DNA from: Pseudomonas iranensis
GTDB lineage: Bacteria > Pseudomonadota > Gammaproteobacteria > Pseudomonadales > Pseudomonadaceae
DNA length: 64,000 nt
NCBI RefSeq assembly: GCF_014268585.2
Contig: NZ_CP077092.1
Coordinates: forward strand, 806,001-870,000
Reading direction: 5' to 3'
The notes under the pieces are model-generated. The model did not search any database. It was not told the origin of the DNA and was given only the letters and a program-made list of their open reading frames with translations. Both the position numbers and the translations under genes were made by a program. This document shows, one piece after another, positions 50,682-59,845 of the stretch (positions are counted from its first letter, which is position 1; the number at the start of each line of letters is the position of its first letter).

Positions 50682-51550
50682 GTGAAGTCGTACTCTCTGT
50701 TGAAAGACTGATGATGCATTTCGGTGGCATCAAGGCTTTGAGCGATGTCAGCCTGAAGGTCAAACGCAATTCGATTTTCGCCCTGATCGGTCCCAATGGC
50801 GCCGGCAAGACCACGGTGTTCAACTGCCTGACCGGTTTCTACAAGGCCACGGGCGGCAAGATCGAACTCAATGTGCGCGGCCAGCAGACCAATGTCATCC
50901 AGTTGCTGGGCGAGTCGTTCAAACCGACCGATTTCGTTTCGCCGAAATCTTTCCTCAGCCGCATGTACTACAAGATGTTCGGCGGTACTCACCTGGTCAA
51001 CCGTGCAGGTCTCGCCCGTACGTTCCAGAACATTCGCCTGTTCAAGGAAATGTCGGTGCTGGAAAACCTGCTGGTGGCGCAGCACATGTGGGTCAACCGC
51101 AACATGCTCGCCGGTATTCTCAACACCAAGGGCTATCGCAAGGCCGAGAGCGATGCGCTGGATGTCGCGTTCTACTGGCTCGAAGTGGTCGATCTGGTCG
51201 ACTGCGCCAACCGTCTCGCCGGTGAACTCTCGTACGGCCAACAACGCCGTCTGGAGATCGCTCGGGCCATGTGCACGCGGCCGCAGATCATCTGTCTCGA
51301 CGAACCGGCCGCCGGCCTCAATCCTCAGGAAACCGAAGCGCTCAGCGCGATGATCCGGCTGCTGCGCGACGAGCACGATCTGACCGTGGTGCTGATCGAA
51401 CACGACATGGGCATGGTCATGAGCATTTCCGATCACATCGTGGTTCTCGACCACGGCATCGTCATCGCCGAAGGCGGGCCGGAAGCGATCCGCAACGATC
51501 CGAAAGTGATCGCGGCCTATCTGGGCGCCGACGAAGAGGAGCTGGTATGA
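50678..51550 (+). CDS. Branched-chain amino acid ABC transporter ATPase LivG/BraF type
   Basis: One of the two ATP-binding subunits on the cytoplasmic face, 290 aa. Walker A GPNGAGKTT is near residue 36, the ABC signature is LSYGQQRRLEIARAM, Walker B is IICLDEPAAGLNP, and the switch histidine is in LIEHDMGMV. The long insert before the signature is typical of LivG. It overlaps both neighbours by four bases, so stoichiometry within the operon is translationally coupled. Confidence 0.96.
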   Translation: MSEVVLSVERLMMHFGGIKALSDVSLKVKRNSIFALIGPNGAGKTTVFNCLTGFYKATGGKIELNVRGQQTNVIQLLGESFKPTDFVSPKSFLSRMYYKMFGGTHLVNRAGLARTFQNIRLFKEMSVLENLLVAQHMWVNRNMLAGILNTKGYRKAESDALDVAFYWLEVVDLVDCANRLAGELSYGQQRRLEIARAMCTRPQIICLDEPAAGLNPQETEALSAMIRLLRDEHDLTVVLIEHDMGMVMSISDHIVVLDHGIVIAEGGPEAIRNDPKVIAAYLGADEEELV

Positions 51551-52263
51551 GTCAACCGATCCTCGAACTGCGTAATCTGGACGTGTTCTACGGCCCGATC
51601 CAGGCGCTCAAAGGCGTATCCCTGCAGATCAACGAAGGCGAGACCGTCAGCCTGATCGGCTCCAACGGTGCCGGCAAGTCGACCTTGCTGATGTCGATCT
51701 TCGGCCAGCCGAGAGCGGCGGGCGGGCAGATTCTCTATCAGGGCGTCGACATCACGCAGAAGTCCTCGCACTACATCGCCTCCAACGGCATCGCGCAGTC
51801 ACCGGAAGGGCGGCGGGTTTTCCCCGACATGACCGTCGAGGAAAACCTGCTGATGGGCACAATCCCGATTGGCGACAAGTACGCCAAAGAGGACATGCAG
51901 CGCATGTTCGAGCTGTTTCCACGGCTTGAAGAGCGACGCAATCAGCGGGCGATGACCATGTCTGGCGGTGAACAGCAGATGCTCGCCATCGCCCGTGCGC
52001 TGATGAGCCGGCCGAAGCTGTTGCTGCTCGATGAACCGAGCCTGGGCCTGGCACCGATCGTGGTGAAGCAGATCTTCGCCACGCTGCGCGAGCTGGCGAA
52101 AACCGGCATGACCATCTTTCTCGTCGAGCAGAACGCCAACCATGCGCTGAAGCTGTCGGATCGGGCGTATGTGATGGTCAACGGCGAGATTCGCCTGAGC
52201 GGCACCGGTAAAGAGTTGTTGGTGAATGAGGAGGTGCGTAACGCCTATCTGGGCGGGCACTGA
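51547..52263 (+). CDS. Branched-chain amino acid ABC transporter ATPase LivF/BraG type
   Basis: Second ATP-binding subunit, 238 aa from ATG 51547, which overlaps the previous stop as ATGA. A longer open frame from 51271 lies inside the previous gene. Walker A is GSNGAGKST, the signature MSGGEQQMLAIARALM, Walker B LLLLDEPSLGLAP, and the switch region LVEQNANHAL. SPEGRRVFPDMTVEENLLMG is characteristic of LivF. A strong terminator after the gene ends the five-gene transporter operon. Confidence 0.96.
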   Translation: MSQPILELRNLDVFYGPIQALKGVSLQINEGETVSLIGSNGAGKSTLLMSIFGQPRAAGGQILYQGVDITQKSSHYIASNGIAQSPEGRRVFPDMTVEENLLMGTIPIGDKYAKEDMQRMFELFPRLEERRNQRAMTMSGGEQQMLAIARALMSRPKLLLLDEPSLGLAPIVVKQIFATLRELAKTGMTIFLVEQNANHALKLSDRAYVMVNGEIRLSGTGKELLVNEEVRNAYLGGH

Positions 52264-52283
52264 TTTTCTCGACGGTTGTATAC

Positions 52284-52316
52284 AGCCCCGGCGACGAGAG
52301 TCCCGGGGCTTTTTTA
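52284..52316 (+). terminator. Terminator of the transporter operon
   Basis: AGCCCCGG (52284-52291) and CCGGGGCT (52303-52310) form an 8-bp GC-rich stem followed by six T residues, 21 bases past the livF-type stop. Confidence 0.9.
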
Positions 52317-52332
52317 TCCTTCAAACTCACTG

Positions 52333-52407
52333 TGTAGGAGCTGCCGAAGGCTGCGATCTTTTGATCTTAAAAAAATCGGAAAATCGCAGCCTTCGGCAGC
52401 TCCTACA
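52333..52407. repeat. REP pair of the TGTAGGAGCTGCCGAAGGCT class
   Basis: TGTAGGAGCTGCCGAAGGCT and its exact inverse AGCCTTCGGCAGCTCCTACA bracket an A/T-rich centre. The whole can fold into one long hairpin. It is a second REP family, different from the others in the window, and sits just after the operon terminator. Confidence 0.85.
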
Positions 52408-52513
52408 TGGAATCAAGGCAAGACATCAAGCGTAATTCGGAATTGTGGAAAACAAATTCCCCAAGCTGCCAAAGCGCGACATATAGACGCTGCAAATGGC
52501 TGTTTTTGCACAG

Positions 52514-53857
<1,344 letters not shown>

Positions 53858-53870
53858 TACCGCGCTGAGG

Positions 53871-53942
53871 CCATTCGCGAGCAGGCTCGCTCCCACAGGA
53901 GAATGCATTTCAAACTGTGGGAGCGAGCCTGCTCGCGAAAAG
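53871..53942. repeat. REP pair, nearly identical to the one at 54954
   Basis: TCGCGAGCAGGCTCGCTCCC and its inverse bracket the spacer ACAGGAGAATGCATTTCAAA. The same spacer, with a single-base difference, occurs in the pair on the other side of the next gene. The match of the whole unit, including the spacer, marks it as a recently copied REPIN. Confidence 0.92.
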
Positions 53943-54034
53943 GCCGGCACAGGCAAAACAGGACGATAAGCTAAACTCCGCACTCAACCAGCCCACTGCA
54001 TTCGGCGGTGTGCAAGGTTTCATGAGGAGTTCAA

Positions 54035-54940
54035 GTGAGTAACCGAGGTGAGCAGGCACTGCTCAAACAGTCGACGCTGCTGATGCTGGCGGTGTCGATT
54101 GCCGGGATCGTCACCGGTTTTGTTTCAGGTTCGCAATCCATCCTGTTCGATGGCTTTTTTTCGCTGATCGCGACGTTCATCAAAATCCTGATGCTGATCA
54201 CCGCCCGGCTGATTGCCAAGCAAAGCAATCAGCGTTTCCAGTTCGGCTTCTGGCATCTGGAACCGATGGTGCTGCTGATCGAGGGCAGCTTCCTGCTGTT
54301 GATCGCCATCTACGCCTTTCTCAACGGCGTGTTCGGCATCATCAATGGTGGCCGCGATATCGAGCTGGGTCTGGTGATCGTCTACGCGGCGGTATTCACC
54401 GTCGTCGAGTTCGCGTACTTCTTCTACGTGCGTCAGCGCAATCGCACGCTCAAATCCAGCCTGATCCAGTTCGACAACATCAGTTGGCTGGTCGACGCGA
54501 TGCTGTCTGTGGGCCTGTTGATCAGTTTCCTCGCCGCGCTGCTGCTCAAGTCCCAGGGCTATGGCGAGTGGGCGGTGTATGTCGACCCGCTGATCCTCAT
54601 CGTCCTGGCGCTGACCATGCTGCCCCCGGCGTTCAAAATCCTCGGCCCGGCGTTGCGTGATGTACTGGGTATTGCCCCGGACACTCTGGATGAGCAGGTC
54701 AGGCAGGTCATGGAGGTGGCGAAGGTCGAGCATGGTTTCGACGATTACGTGTCCTACGTGCAAAAGCACGGCCGGGCGAGGTTCATCGAAATTCATGTGG
54801 TGTTGCCGGCGGATTATCCGCTGCGCAATGTCGCGCAGCTGGACGCGCTACGTGAGCAGATATCGGCGCAGTTGGGTGAACCGGATGCGGCGAGGTGGCT
54901 GACGATCAGCTTCACCGGGGACAAGAAGTGGATTGCCTGA
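54035..54940 (+). CDS. Cation diffusion facilitator-type transporter
   Basis: A 301-residue inner-membrane protein of the CDF superfamily, which exports divalent metal ions in exchange for protons. The start is GTG 54035 behind GAGGAGT. Six hydrophobic segments are visible, from LLMLAVSIAGIVTGFVSGSQ through YVDPLILIVLALTMLPPAFK. The membrane motif SILFDGFFSLIATFIKI and the paired FDNISWLVDAMLS carry the acidic residues of the transport site, though the usual HxxxD is replaced by FDxxxxxxD and DNxxxxxD forms. A soluble C-terminal domain follows. Metal specificity cannot be told. It is flanked on both sides by nearly identical REP pairs. Confidence 0.86.
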   Translation: MSNRGEQALLKQSTLLMLAVSIAGIVTGFVSGSQSILFDGFFSLIATFIKILMLITARLIAKQSNQRFQFGFWHLEPMVLLIEGSFLLLIAIYAFLNGVFGIINGGRDIELGLVIVYAAVFTVVEFAYFFYVRQRNRTLKSSLIQFDNISWLVDAMLSVGLLISFLAALLLKSQGYGEWAVYVDPLILIVLALTMLPPAFKILGPALRDVLGIAPDTLDEQVRQVMEVAKVEHGFDDYVSYVQKHGRARFIEIHVVLPADYPLRNVAQLDALREQISAQLGEPDAARWLTISFTGDKKWIA

Positions 54941-54953
54941 TGACCGCGTAACG

Positions 54954-55024
54954 GCATTCGCGAGCAGGCTCGCTCCCACAGGGGAATGCATTTCAAACTG
55001 TGGGAGCGAGCCTGCTCGCGAAAG
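54954..55024. repeat. REP pair, nearly identical to the one at 53871
   Basis: Same arms and spacer (ACAGGGGAATGCATTTCAAA) as the upstream unit, in the same orientation, on the other side of the cation transporter gene. It ends 11 bases before the stop codon of the convergent AGE-family gene. Confidence 0.92.
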
Positions 55025-55035
55025 CAATTGTTCAG

Positions 55036-56169
55036 TCAGCGAAGATATTCAGCCAGCCCGTGATAGCAAGTCGCCAAATGATAAGGCGTAGTCGAAGGCA
55101 TGTCCTTGCGGCTGACCTCCCCATTTTCATCCCGACACTCATGCCAGCCGCCGGCATGCAGAAACCGCTGCTGCAACGCCTGCAACTGGCGCAGTACTAC
55201 CGCTTCGCTGTCCGCCCGCAAGGTCAGCGCGCGCAGATATTCGGCCTGAGCCCAGATCCGCTGGGTCGAATCCCTTGGCCGTCCATTGCCATCCAGATCG
55301 AGCATCGCCCGCACCGCGCCGCAGGACTCCAGCACGCCGTACTGCTCGGTAAAGGCAAATGCCCGATCCAGCGCCCGGTGCAGTTTCGAATCGCGCAACA
55401 GCGCCGACGATTCGAGCAGGAAATACCATTCGAACTGGTGCCCCGGTTCGTACCAGTTATCCACAGCCCCCAGTGGCTTCTCCATCAATACGCCATATTG
55501 CGGATCGACGAATTGCTTGTGCATGGCTGTGCATAACTCAAGCAGGGCCTTCTGCGTCTGCGGGTCTTCGCGCACCGCCAGAGTGGCGAGGAAGGCTTCG
55601 GCCAAGTGCATCAGTGGATTTTGCAGTGGGCCGGTTTGCAGGGTGAGCCAATCACGCTCAAGGCAGGCTTCGTACAAACCGTCGCCGGTGGCGAATCGGC
55701 GGCCAATGATTTCCAGCGCGGCGTTCAATGTCGACTCGGCCAGCGAATCCCGGGACTTGTCCCAGTAATGCGCGCAGGCGAACAGGATGAAGGCGTGGGT
55801 GTAGAGATCCTTGCGCTGGTCCAGCGGCTTGCCCTGTGCGTCGATGCTGTAAAACCAGCCGCCATGCTCGGCATCATGGAAGTGCCGTTGCAGGGAACGG
55901 AACAGCGCGGCGGCGCGGACTTCGGCGTTATCCACAACCCCGATCAGGCTGGAGAACAGATACAGCTGCCGTGCGCAGGCCATCGCCCGATAGCGTTGCG
56001 CTGGCAGCGGTCGATGCGCGGCGTCCAGCGCCTCGTACGGCAACGCCATGTCGGCATTCCAGCCCGGGCCTTGCCACAGCGGCACGATCACGTCGAGGAA
56101 GTGCTGCTGCACTTGGCCAAACAGGGCGGTCAATTCGGGCAGGGCGGTGGAGCGGGAAGCGTGGGGCAT
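55036..56169 (-). CDS. AGE-family epimerase/isomerase
   Basis: A 377-residue protein of the N-acylglucosamine 2-epimerase superfamily, an (alpha/alpha)6 barrel. Relatives include mannose isomerase, cellobiose 2-epimerase and sulfoquinovose isomerase. Conserved segments are GGWFYSIDAQGKPLDQRKDLYTHAFILFACA, NPLMHLAEAFLA, NWYEPGHQFEWYFLLE (catalytic-site His/Glu region) and RIWAQAEYLRAL with the late active-site His in TTPYHLATCYHGL. The nearest functional guess is an aldose-ketose isomerase acting on a free hexose. No sugar transporter or kinase lies beside it to narrow this down. Confidence 0.85.
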   Translation of the reverse strand: MPHASRSTALPELTALFGQVQQHFLDVIVPLWQGPGWNADMALPYEALDAAHRPLPAQRYRAMACARQLYLFSSLIGVVDNAEVRAAALFRSLQRHFHDAEHGGWFYSIDAQGKPLDQRKDLYTHAFILFACAHYWDKSRDSLAESTLNAALEIIGRRFATGDGLYEACLERDWLTLQTGPLQNPLMHLAEAFLATLAVREDPQTQKALLELCTAMHKQFVDPQYGVLMEKPLGAVDNWYEPGHQFEWYFLLESSALLRDSKLHRALDRAFAFTEQYGVLESCGAVRAMLDLDGNGRPRDSTQRIWAQAEYLRALTLRADSEAVVLRQLQALQQRFLHAGGWHECRDENGEVSRKDMPSTTPYHLATCYHGLAEYLR

Positions 56170-56249
56170 GGGCGGGCGTCACGGGCTGGGGCGATTGCGC
56201 GACATGGTAGCAGAGAGCACCGCTTGAGAGAGGCGGTGTCTGTCAGGCC

Positions 56250-56328
56250 GTCTTCGCGAGCAGGCTCACTCCCACAGTGGATTTGCAGCGTACACAAAAC
56301 CTGTGGGAGCGAGCCTGCTCGCGAAGAG
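56250..56328. repeat. REP pair (inverted)
   Basis: TCGCGAGCAGGCTCACTCCC (one deviation) and GTGGGAGCGAGCCTGCTCGC lie about 32 bases apart between the AGE-family gene and the end of the urease accessory operon. Confidence 0.9.
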
Positions 56329-56349
56329 GCCGGTTCAGGCAATAAAAAA

Positions 56350-56922
56350 TCAGCCTGCGAGCAACCACACGCCGGTCGCCGCCGAAGCCGCACCCGCCAA
56401 CCGCACCAGCGGCGCCGCTGCCTGCGGAAGAACTCGCACCACGCCATAACCGAGCGCATGCAAAACCGCTGTCGCCGCGACGAACCCGGCCGCATACGCC
56501 CACGGACTGCTCATGTCCGGTAACTCCAGCCCATGCGCCACGCCATGGAACAGCGCAAACAGCGCCGTCGCTGCCACTGCCATCACCAGTGGCGGACGTA
56601 CCGCCAGTGCCACGGCCAGGCCCAGCGCCAATACCGAGGCGGCAATTCCGCTTTCCAGCGCCGGCAACTCCAGCCCTTCAAAACCGAGCAGGCCGCCCAG
56701 CAGCATGGTGCCGACGAAGGTGCACGGCAGCGCCCAGCGCGCCGCGCCTTGTTGCTGCGCCGCCCACAAACCGACGGCGAGCATTGCCAGCAAGTGGTCG
56801 AGCCCGCCGATCGGGTGGCTGATGCCGGCGACCAGACCGCTGTCGCCATGCCCCGGGTGAGCGAAAGCCAGTGCCGGTGTCAGCAGCAACGCCAGAGCGC
56901 CAAGAATGCGTTTGAGTGTCAT
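56350..56922 (-). CDS. HupE/UreJ-family nickel transporter-like protein
   Basis: A 190-residue membrane protein of the HupE/UreJ family, thought to bring nickel into the cell for urease or hydrogenase. It has a cleavable signal sequence ending AFA-HPGHG, the conserved HPGHG motif, GLDHLLAMLAVGLWA with the family's HPxGGLDH pattern just before it, and a further His in FALFHGVAHGLEL. Six hydrophobic segments follow. It is the last gene of ureE-ureF-ureG-hupE, which supports a role in supplying nickel to urease. Confidence 0.9.
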   Translation of the reverse strand: MTLKRILGALALLLTPALAFAHPGHGDSGLVAGISHPIGGLDHLLAMLAVGLWAAQQQGAARWALPCTFVGTMLLGGLLGFEGLELPALESGIAASVLALGLAVALAVRPPLVMAVAATALFALFHGVAHGLELPDMSSPWAYAAGFVAATAVLHALGYGVVRVLPQAAAPLVRLAGAASAATGVWLLAG

Positions 56923-56949
56923 GGATAAGCTTCCTTGTGGATAAGTGGA

Positions 56950-57564
56950 TCAGGCGGCGGTCAGCAGGCCCTGACGTTCGATGAAGGCGATGATTTCTTC
57001 GAGGCCCTGACCGGTTTTCTGGTTGCTGAACACGAACGGCTTGCCGTTGCGCATGCGTTTGGTGTCGCTGTCCATCATTTCCAGCGAGGCGCCCACCAGT
57101 GGCGCCAGGTCGATCTTGTTGATCACCAGCAGGTCGGACTTGCAGATCCCCGGGCCGCCCTTGCGCGGCAGCTTGTCGCCGGCGGAGACGTCGATCACGT
57201 AGATGGTCAGGTCGGACAGCTCCGGGCTGAAGGTCGCCGAGAGGTTATCGCCGCCGGACTCCACCAGAATCAGATCCAGCCCGGGAAAACGCCGGTTCAG
57301 TTGATCGACCGCTTCGAGGTTGATCGAGGCGTCTTCGCGGATCGCCGTGTGCGGGCAGCCGCCGGTTTCCACGCCGATGATCCGCTCCGGCGCGAGGGCT
57401 TCGTTGCGCACGAGGAAATCGGCGTCTTCGCGGGTGTAGATGTCATTGGTGACCACGGCGAGGTTGTAGCGCTCGCGCAGGGCCAGGCACAGGGCCAGGG
57501 TCAACGCGGTCTTGCCGGAACCGACCGGGCCGCCGATGCCGACGCGCAGAGGTTGTGTATCCAT
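56950..57564 (-). CDS. ureG: Urease accessory GTPase UreG
   Basis: UreG is a SIMIBI-class GTPase that delivers nickel to the urease active site with UreF, UreH/D and UreE. ATG 57564 ([19 protein letters not shown]) follows GGAGAATG and gives 204 aa, the usual length. The P-loop GPVGSGKT is at residues 12-19, the nickel-binding Cys-Pro-His is in [14 protein letters not shown], and the guanine motif is NKIDLAP. ureF ends 23 bases upstream and the hupE-type gene begins 27 bases downstream. Confidence 0.97.
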   Translation of the reverse strand: MDTQPLRVGIGGPVGSGKTALTLALCLALRERYNLAVVTNDIYTREDADFLVRNEALAPERIIGVETGGCPHTAIREDASINLEAVDQLNRRFPGLDLILVESGGDNLSATFSPELSDLTIYVIDVSAGDKLPRKGGPGICKSDLLVINKIDLAPLVGASLEMMDSDTKRMRNGKPFVFSNQKTGQGLEEIIAFIERQGLLTAA

Positions 57565-57587
57565 TTCATTCTCCAAAATAAACAGCC

Positions 57588-58262
57588 CTAAGAGCGGAAG
57601 AGACGGCTGTACTGGCGCTCGTGGGCCATGCACGCCAGAGACAGGCCAAAGGCGGCGCTGCCGATGTGTTCGGGGTTGAGGTGGGTCGCGTCGTGCTGCG
57701 CCTGTTGCAGCAGCGGCAGCAGTTCGCTGGTCAGGCGCTGGGCGGCTTGCTGGCCCAGCGGCAGGGTTTTCATCAACACGGCGAGCTGGTTTTCCAGCCA
57801 GCTCCACAGCCACGCGGCGAGGGCGTCCTGCGGGCTGATGCCCCAGGCCCGTGCTGCCAGTGCCCAGCACAAGGCCAGGTGCGGTTCTGGGGTCTGGTCA
57901 AGAAAGTCGCGGGCAGGCGCGTCGAGTTCCGGCAAACCGTTCAACAACTGCTGCAAGGAGTAACCCATCTGCCGGCTCTCCAGATGCAACTCACGGGTTT
58001 CGCGACTGGCGCGGTGGCTCTCGCAGAGTTGTCGTAGCTCGGCCCAGTTTTCATCTGCTGCGGCTTGGCAATGCGCCAACAGCAGCGGCGCTTCGAAGCG
58101 GGCGAGATTGAGCAGCAGTTGATCGCTGATCCAGCGGCGGGCGGCGTCCGGGTTGTGGACCCGGCCGTTATCCACCGCCATTTCCAGACCCTGGGAATAG
58201 CTGTAGCCGCCAATCGGCAATTGCGGACTGGCCAGACGCAGCAGCGCCCAGGCCGGATTCAC
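57588..58262 (-). CDS. ureF: Urease accessory protein UreF
   Basis: UreF is a helical protein that gates UreG GTPase activity in the urease activation complex. The start is GTG 58262, which overlaps the ureE stop by four bases (GTGA). The 224 aa open [27 protein letters not shown], the conserved UreF start, and end in the expected [17 protein letters not shown]. The overlap makes translation of ureF depend on ureE. Confidence 0.95.
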   Translation of the reverse strand: MNPAWALLRLASPQLPIGGYSYSQGLEMAVDNGRVHNPDAARRWISDQLLLNLARFEAPLLLAHCQAAADENWAELRQLCESHRASRETRELHLESRQMGYSLQQLLNGLPELDAPARDFLDQTPEPHLALCWALAARAWGISPQDALAAWLWSWLENQLAVLMKTLPLGQQAAQRLTSELLPLLQQAQHDATHLNPEHIGSAAFGLSLACMAHERQYSRLFRS

Positions 58263-58759
58263 AGGCGCACGCCGAACTGGTGAAGTTTTGGCGCGTAGTT
58301 GAAGTCTTCGTCACCGTGGCGGGAATGATGATGGCCGCCGCCGTAAGCGCCGTGTTCCGGCTGGAACGGCGCTTCGATAGCCTCGACCCGGGCGCCGAGC
58401 TGTTCGAGCATCGCCTTGAGCACGTAATCGTCGAGCAGGCGTAGCCAGCCATCGCCGACTTGCAGGGCGACGTGGCGGTTGCCGAGGTGATAGGCCGCGC
58501 GCGTCAGTTCGAACGCATTGGCGCACGTGACGTGGAGCAGTTGTTCGGGACGGGCGCAGACGCGCACGACACGGCCGTCTTCGGCCTGCAGACATTCGCC
58601 GTCATACAGCGGTGGCTGGCCGCGCTCCAAAAACAACCCGACGTCTTCGCCTTCGGCACTGAAACAGCGCAAACGGCTTTTGCTGCGCGCTTCGAAGGTC
58701 AGGTGCAGCTCGGCGGCCCAGGCGGGTTGAGGGTCGATTCTGCGATGAATCACCAGCAT
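58259..58759 (-). CDS. ureE: Urease accessory nickel chaperone UreE
   Basis: UreE is a dimeric cytoplasmic metallochaperone that hands nickel to UreG. The 166 aa begin MLVIHRRIDPQPAWAAELHL. They include the peptide-binding N-terminal domain, the metal-binding domain with conserved His (LLHVTCANAFELTRAAYHLGNRHVALQV) and a histidine-rich end (YGGGHHHSRHGDED) that adds nickel capacity. It is the first gene of the operon, 25 bases after the predicted start of a sigma-54 transcript. The structural urease genes are not in the window. Confidence 0.96.
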   Translation of the reverse strand: MLVIHRRIDPQPAWAAELHLTFEARSKSRLRCFSAEGEDVGLFLERGQPPLYDGECLQAEDGRVVRVCARPEQLLHVTCANAFELTRAAYHLGNRHVALQVGDGWLRLLDDYVLKAMLEQLGARVEAIEAPFQPEHGAYGGGHHHSRHGDEDFNYAPKLHQFGVRL

Positions 58760-58795
58760 CGGAAAGCTTCCAGCAATGAACGTTGATTGGGCTAG

Positions 58796-58811
58796 AGCAA
58801 GCGCCGCGCCA
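58796..58811 (-). promoter_or_regulatory. Sigma-54 promoter of ureEFG-hupE
   Basis: On the minus strand TGGCGCGGCGCTTGCT matches the RpoN consensus TGGCACG-N4-TTGCW with one change. GG is at 58810-58809 and GC at 58798-58797, twelve bases apart. Transcription would start near 58784. RpoN and NtrC control of urease genes is known in enteric bacteria and pseudomonads and fits the paired sites upstream. Confidence 0.75.
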
Positions 58812-58883
58812 ATCGGGCGATCTGTAGGAAATAGCTGTCGGCGCGTGCCTGATCTTTCAACAGGCGCGGTGATTCTGGAAGGT

Positions 58884-58915
58884 TTTGGTGCATGAAGGAT
58901 TTGTCATGCACCAAA
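58884..58915. promoter_or_regulatory. Inverted repeat with NtrC-like half-sites upstream of the ure promoter
   Basis: TTTGGTGCATGA (58884-58895) and TCATGCACCAAA (58904-58915) are a perfect 12-bp inverted repeat with an 8-base centre. Each arm contains TTTGGTGCA, the right half of the NtrC consensus TGCACT-N5-TGGTGCA. The repeat lies 75-105 bases upstream of the -24 element, a usual enhancer distance. Identification as an NtrC enhancer is inference. Confidence 0.55.
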
Positions 58916-58938
58916 GCGAGGCCATGACGGATGTTCAA

Positions 58939-59026
58939 TGTGGGAGCGAGCCTGCTCGCGAATGCGCCGTGTCAGACAGATGTATTCAGCTGACTCAGCG
59001 CTTTCGCGAGCAGGCTCGCTCCCACG
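58939..59026. repeat. REP pair (inverted)
   Basis: GTGGGAGCGAGCCTGCTCGC and its inverse, about 38 bases apart, lie between the ure enhancer-like repeat and the 3' end of the TetR-family gene. Confidence 0.9.
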
Positions 59027-59058
59027 GGGGCTTTGCGCTGTGTCAGATAGAGAAGGGA

Positions 59059-59691
59059 TTACTCGGTACTGCCCAGCCCTTGCCAGTGCTTGAGGCCGAT
59101 GAAGATGAAGCGCAGTTGCTGGGTGATCTTCGCCTGCGGGGTCAGGTGCTCCGGCAAGGCCTCGGCGGGTGGGTCGATGATGTCGGGGAGGGTGGCGAAC
59201 ACCGATTTGACGATCAGGTCGGCCATCACGCTGAGGCCGGCCAGATCCAGATGTTGCAGCTTGGGCATCAGCGCCAGGTCCGCCGCGAGGTCGGCGCTGA
59301 TGTTCTCCCGCAGGCGTCCGATCGCCTGGCGCACCGGCAGCGAGCCGCCGTATTGTTCGCGGGCGAGAAACAGGAATTGCGAGCGGTTGGCGTTGACCAC
59401 ATCAAGGAAGATGCGCACCGAAGCGTCGATGATGCCGCCCATGACGAATTCATTGTGCCGCACCAGGCGGATGGTCTCGCGGAAGGTCTGGCCGACTTCG
59501 CTGACCAGTACCAGACCCAACTCGTCCATATCGGCAAAGTGCCGGTAGAAACCGGTGGGCACGATGCCGGCGGTCTTGCTCACTTCGCGCAGGCTCAGGC
59601 TGCCGAATCCTCGGCCGCTTTCCATCAGGTGGCGGGCAGCGTCCATCAGGGCGTTGCGGGTCTGTTGTTTCTGTTCGGCGCGGGGCAGCAT
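59059..59691 (-). CDS. desT: TetR-family regulator DesT (unsaturated fatty acid sensor)
   Basis: A 210-residue TetR-family regulator resembling P. aeruginosa DesT, which binds acyl-CoAs and adjusts desaturase and fabAB expression to the saturated/unsaturated ratio. ATG 59691 gives MLPRAEQKQQTRNALMDAARHLMESG; a longer frame adds 12 unrelated residues. The helix-turn-helix is GFGSLSLREVSKTAGIVPTGFYRHFADMDELG. The place next to ureEFG equals PA4890 beside PA4891-4893 in PAO1 (recalled). In PAO1 the desaturase genes desCB lie on its other side. Here they are absent from the window, so its targets must be elsewhere. Confidence 0.85.
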   Translation of the reverse strand: MLPRAEQKQQTRNALMDAARHLMESGRGFGSLSLREVSKTAGIVPTGFYRHFADMDELGLVLVSEVGQTFRETIRLVRHNEFVMGGIIDASVRIFLDVVNANRSQFLFLAREQYGGSLPVRQAIGRLRENISADLAADLALMPKLQHLDLAGLSVMADLIVKSVFATLPDIIDPPAEALPEHLTPQAKITQQLRFIFIGLKHWQGLGSTE

Positions 59692-59798
59692 CGCAGGGTG
59701 TGTTCTTCGGCAGGACAAGCGCCGCACTCTAGCAAATCGGCTTTGTCGGCGTCGAACGGGGAGTCATGCAGCGAGGGATTCACAGAAGCTGAAAAGTC

Positions 59799-59827
59799 AA
59801 AAGCCCAATCCGCTGATTGGGCTTTTT
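59799..59827. terminator. Terminator between desT and the repeat protein gene
   Basis: AAAAGCCCAATC and GATTGGGCTTTTT pair around CGCT, with A- and T-runs at the two ends. It follows the repeat-protein gene on the minus strand and lies upstream of desT. Confidence 0.88.
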
Positions 59828-59845
59828 CGCTGGGCCGTCATAGGC

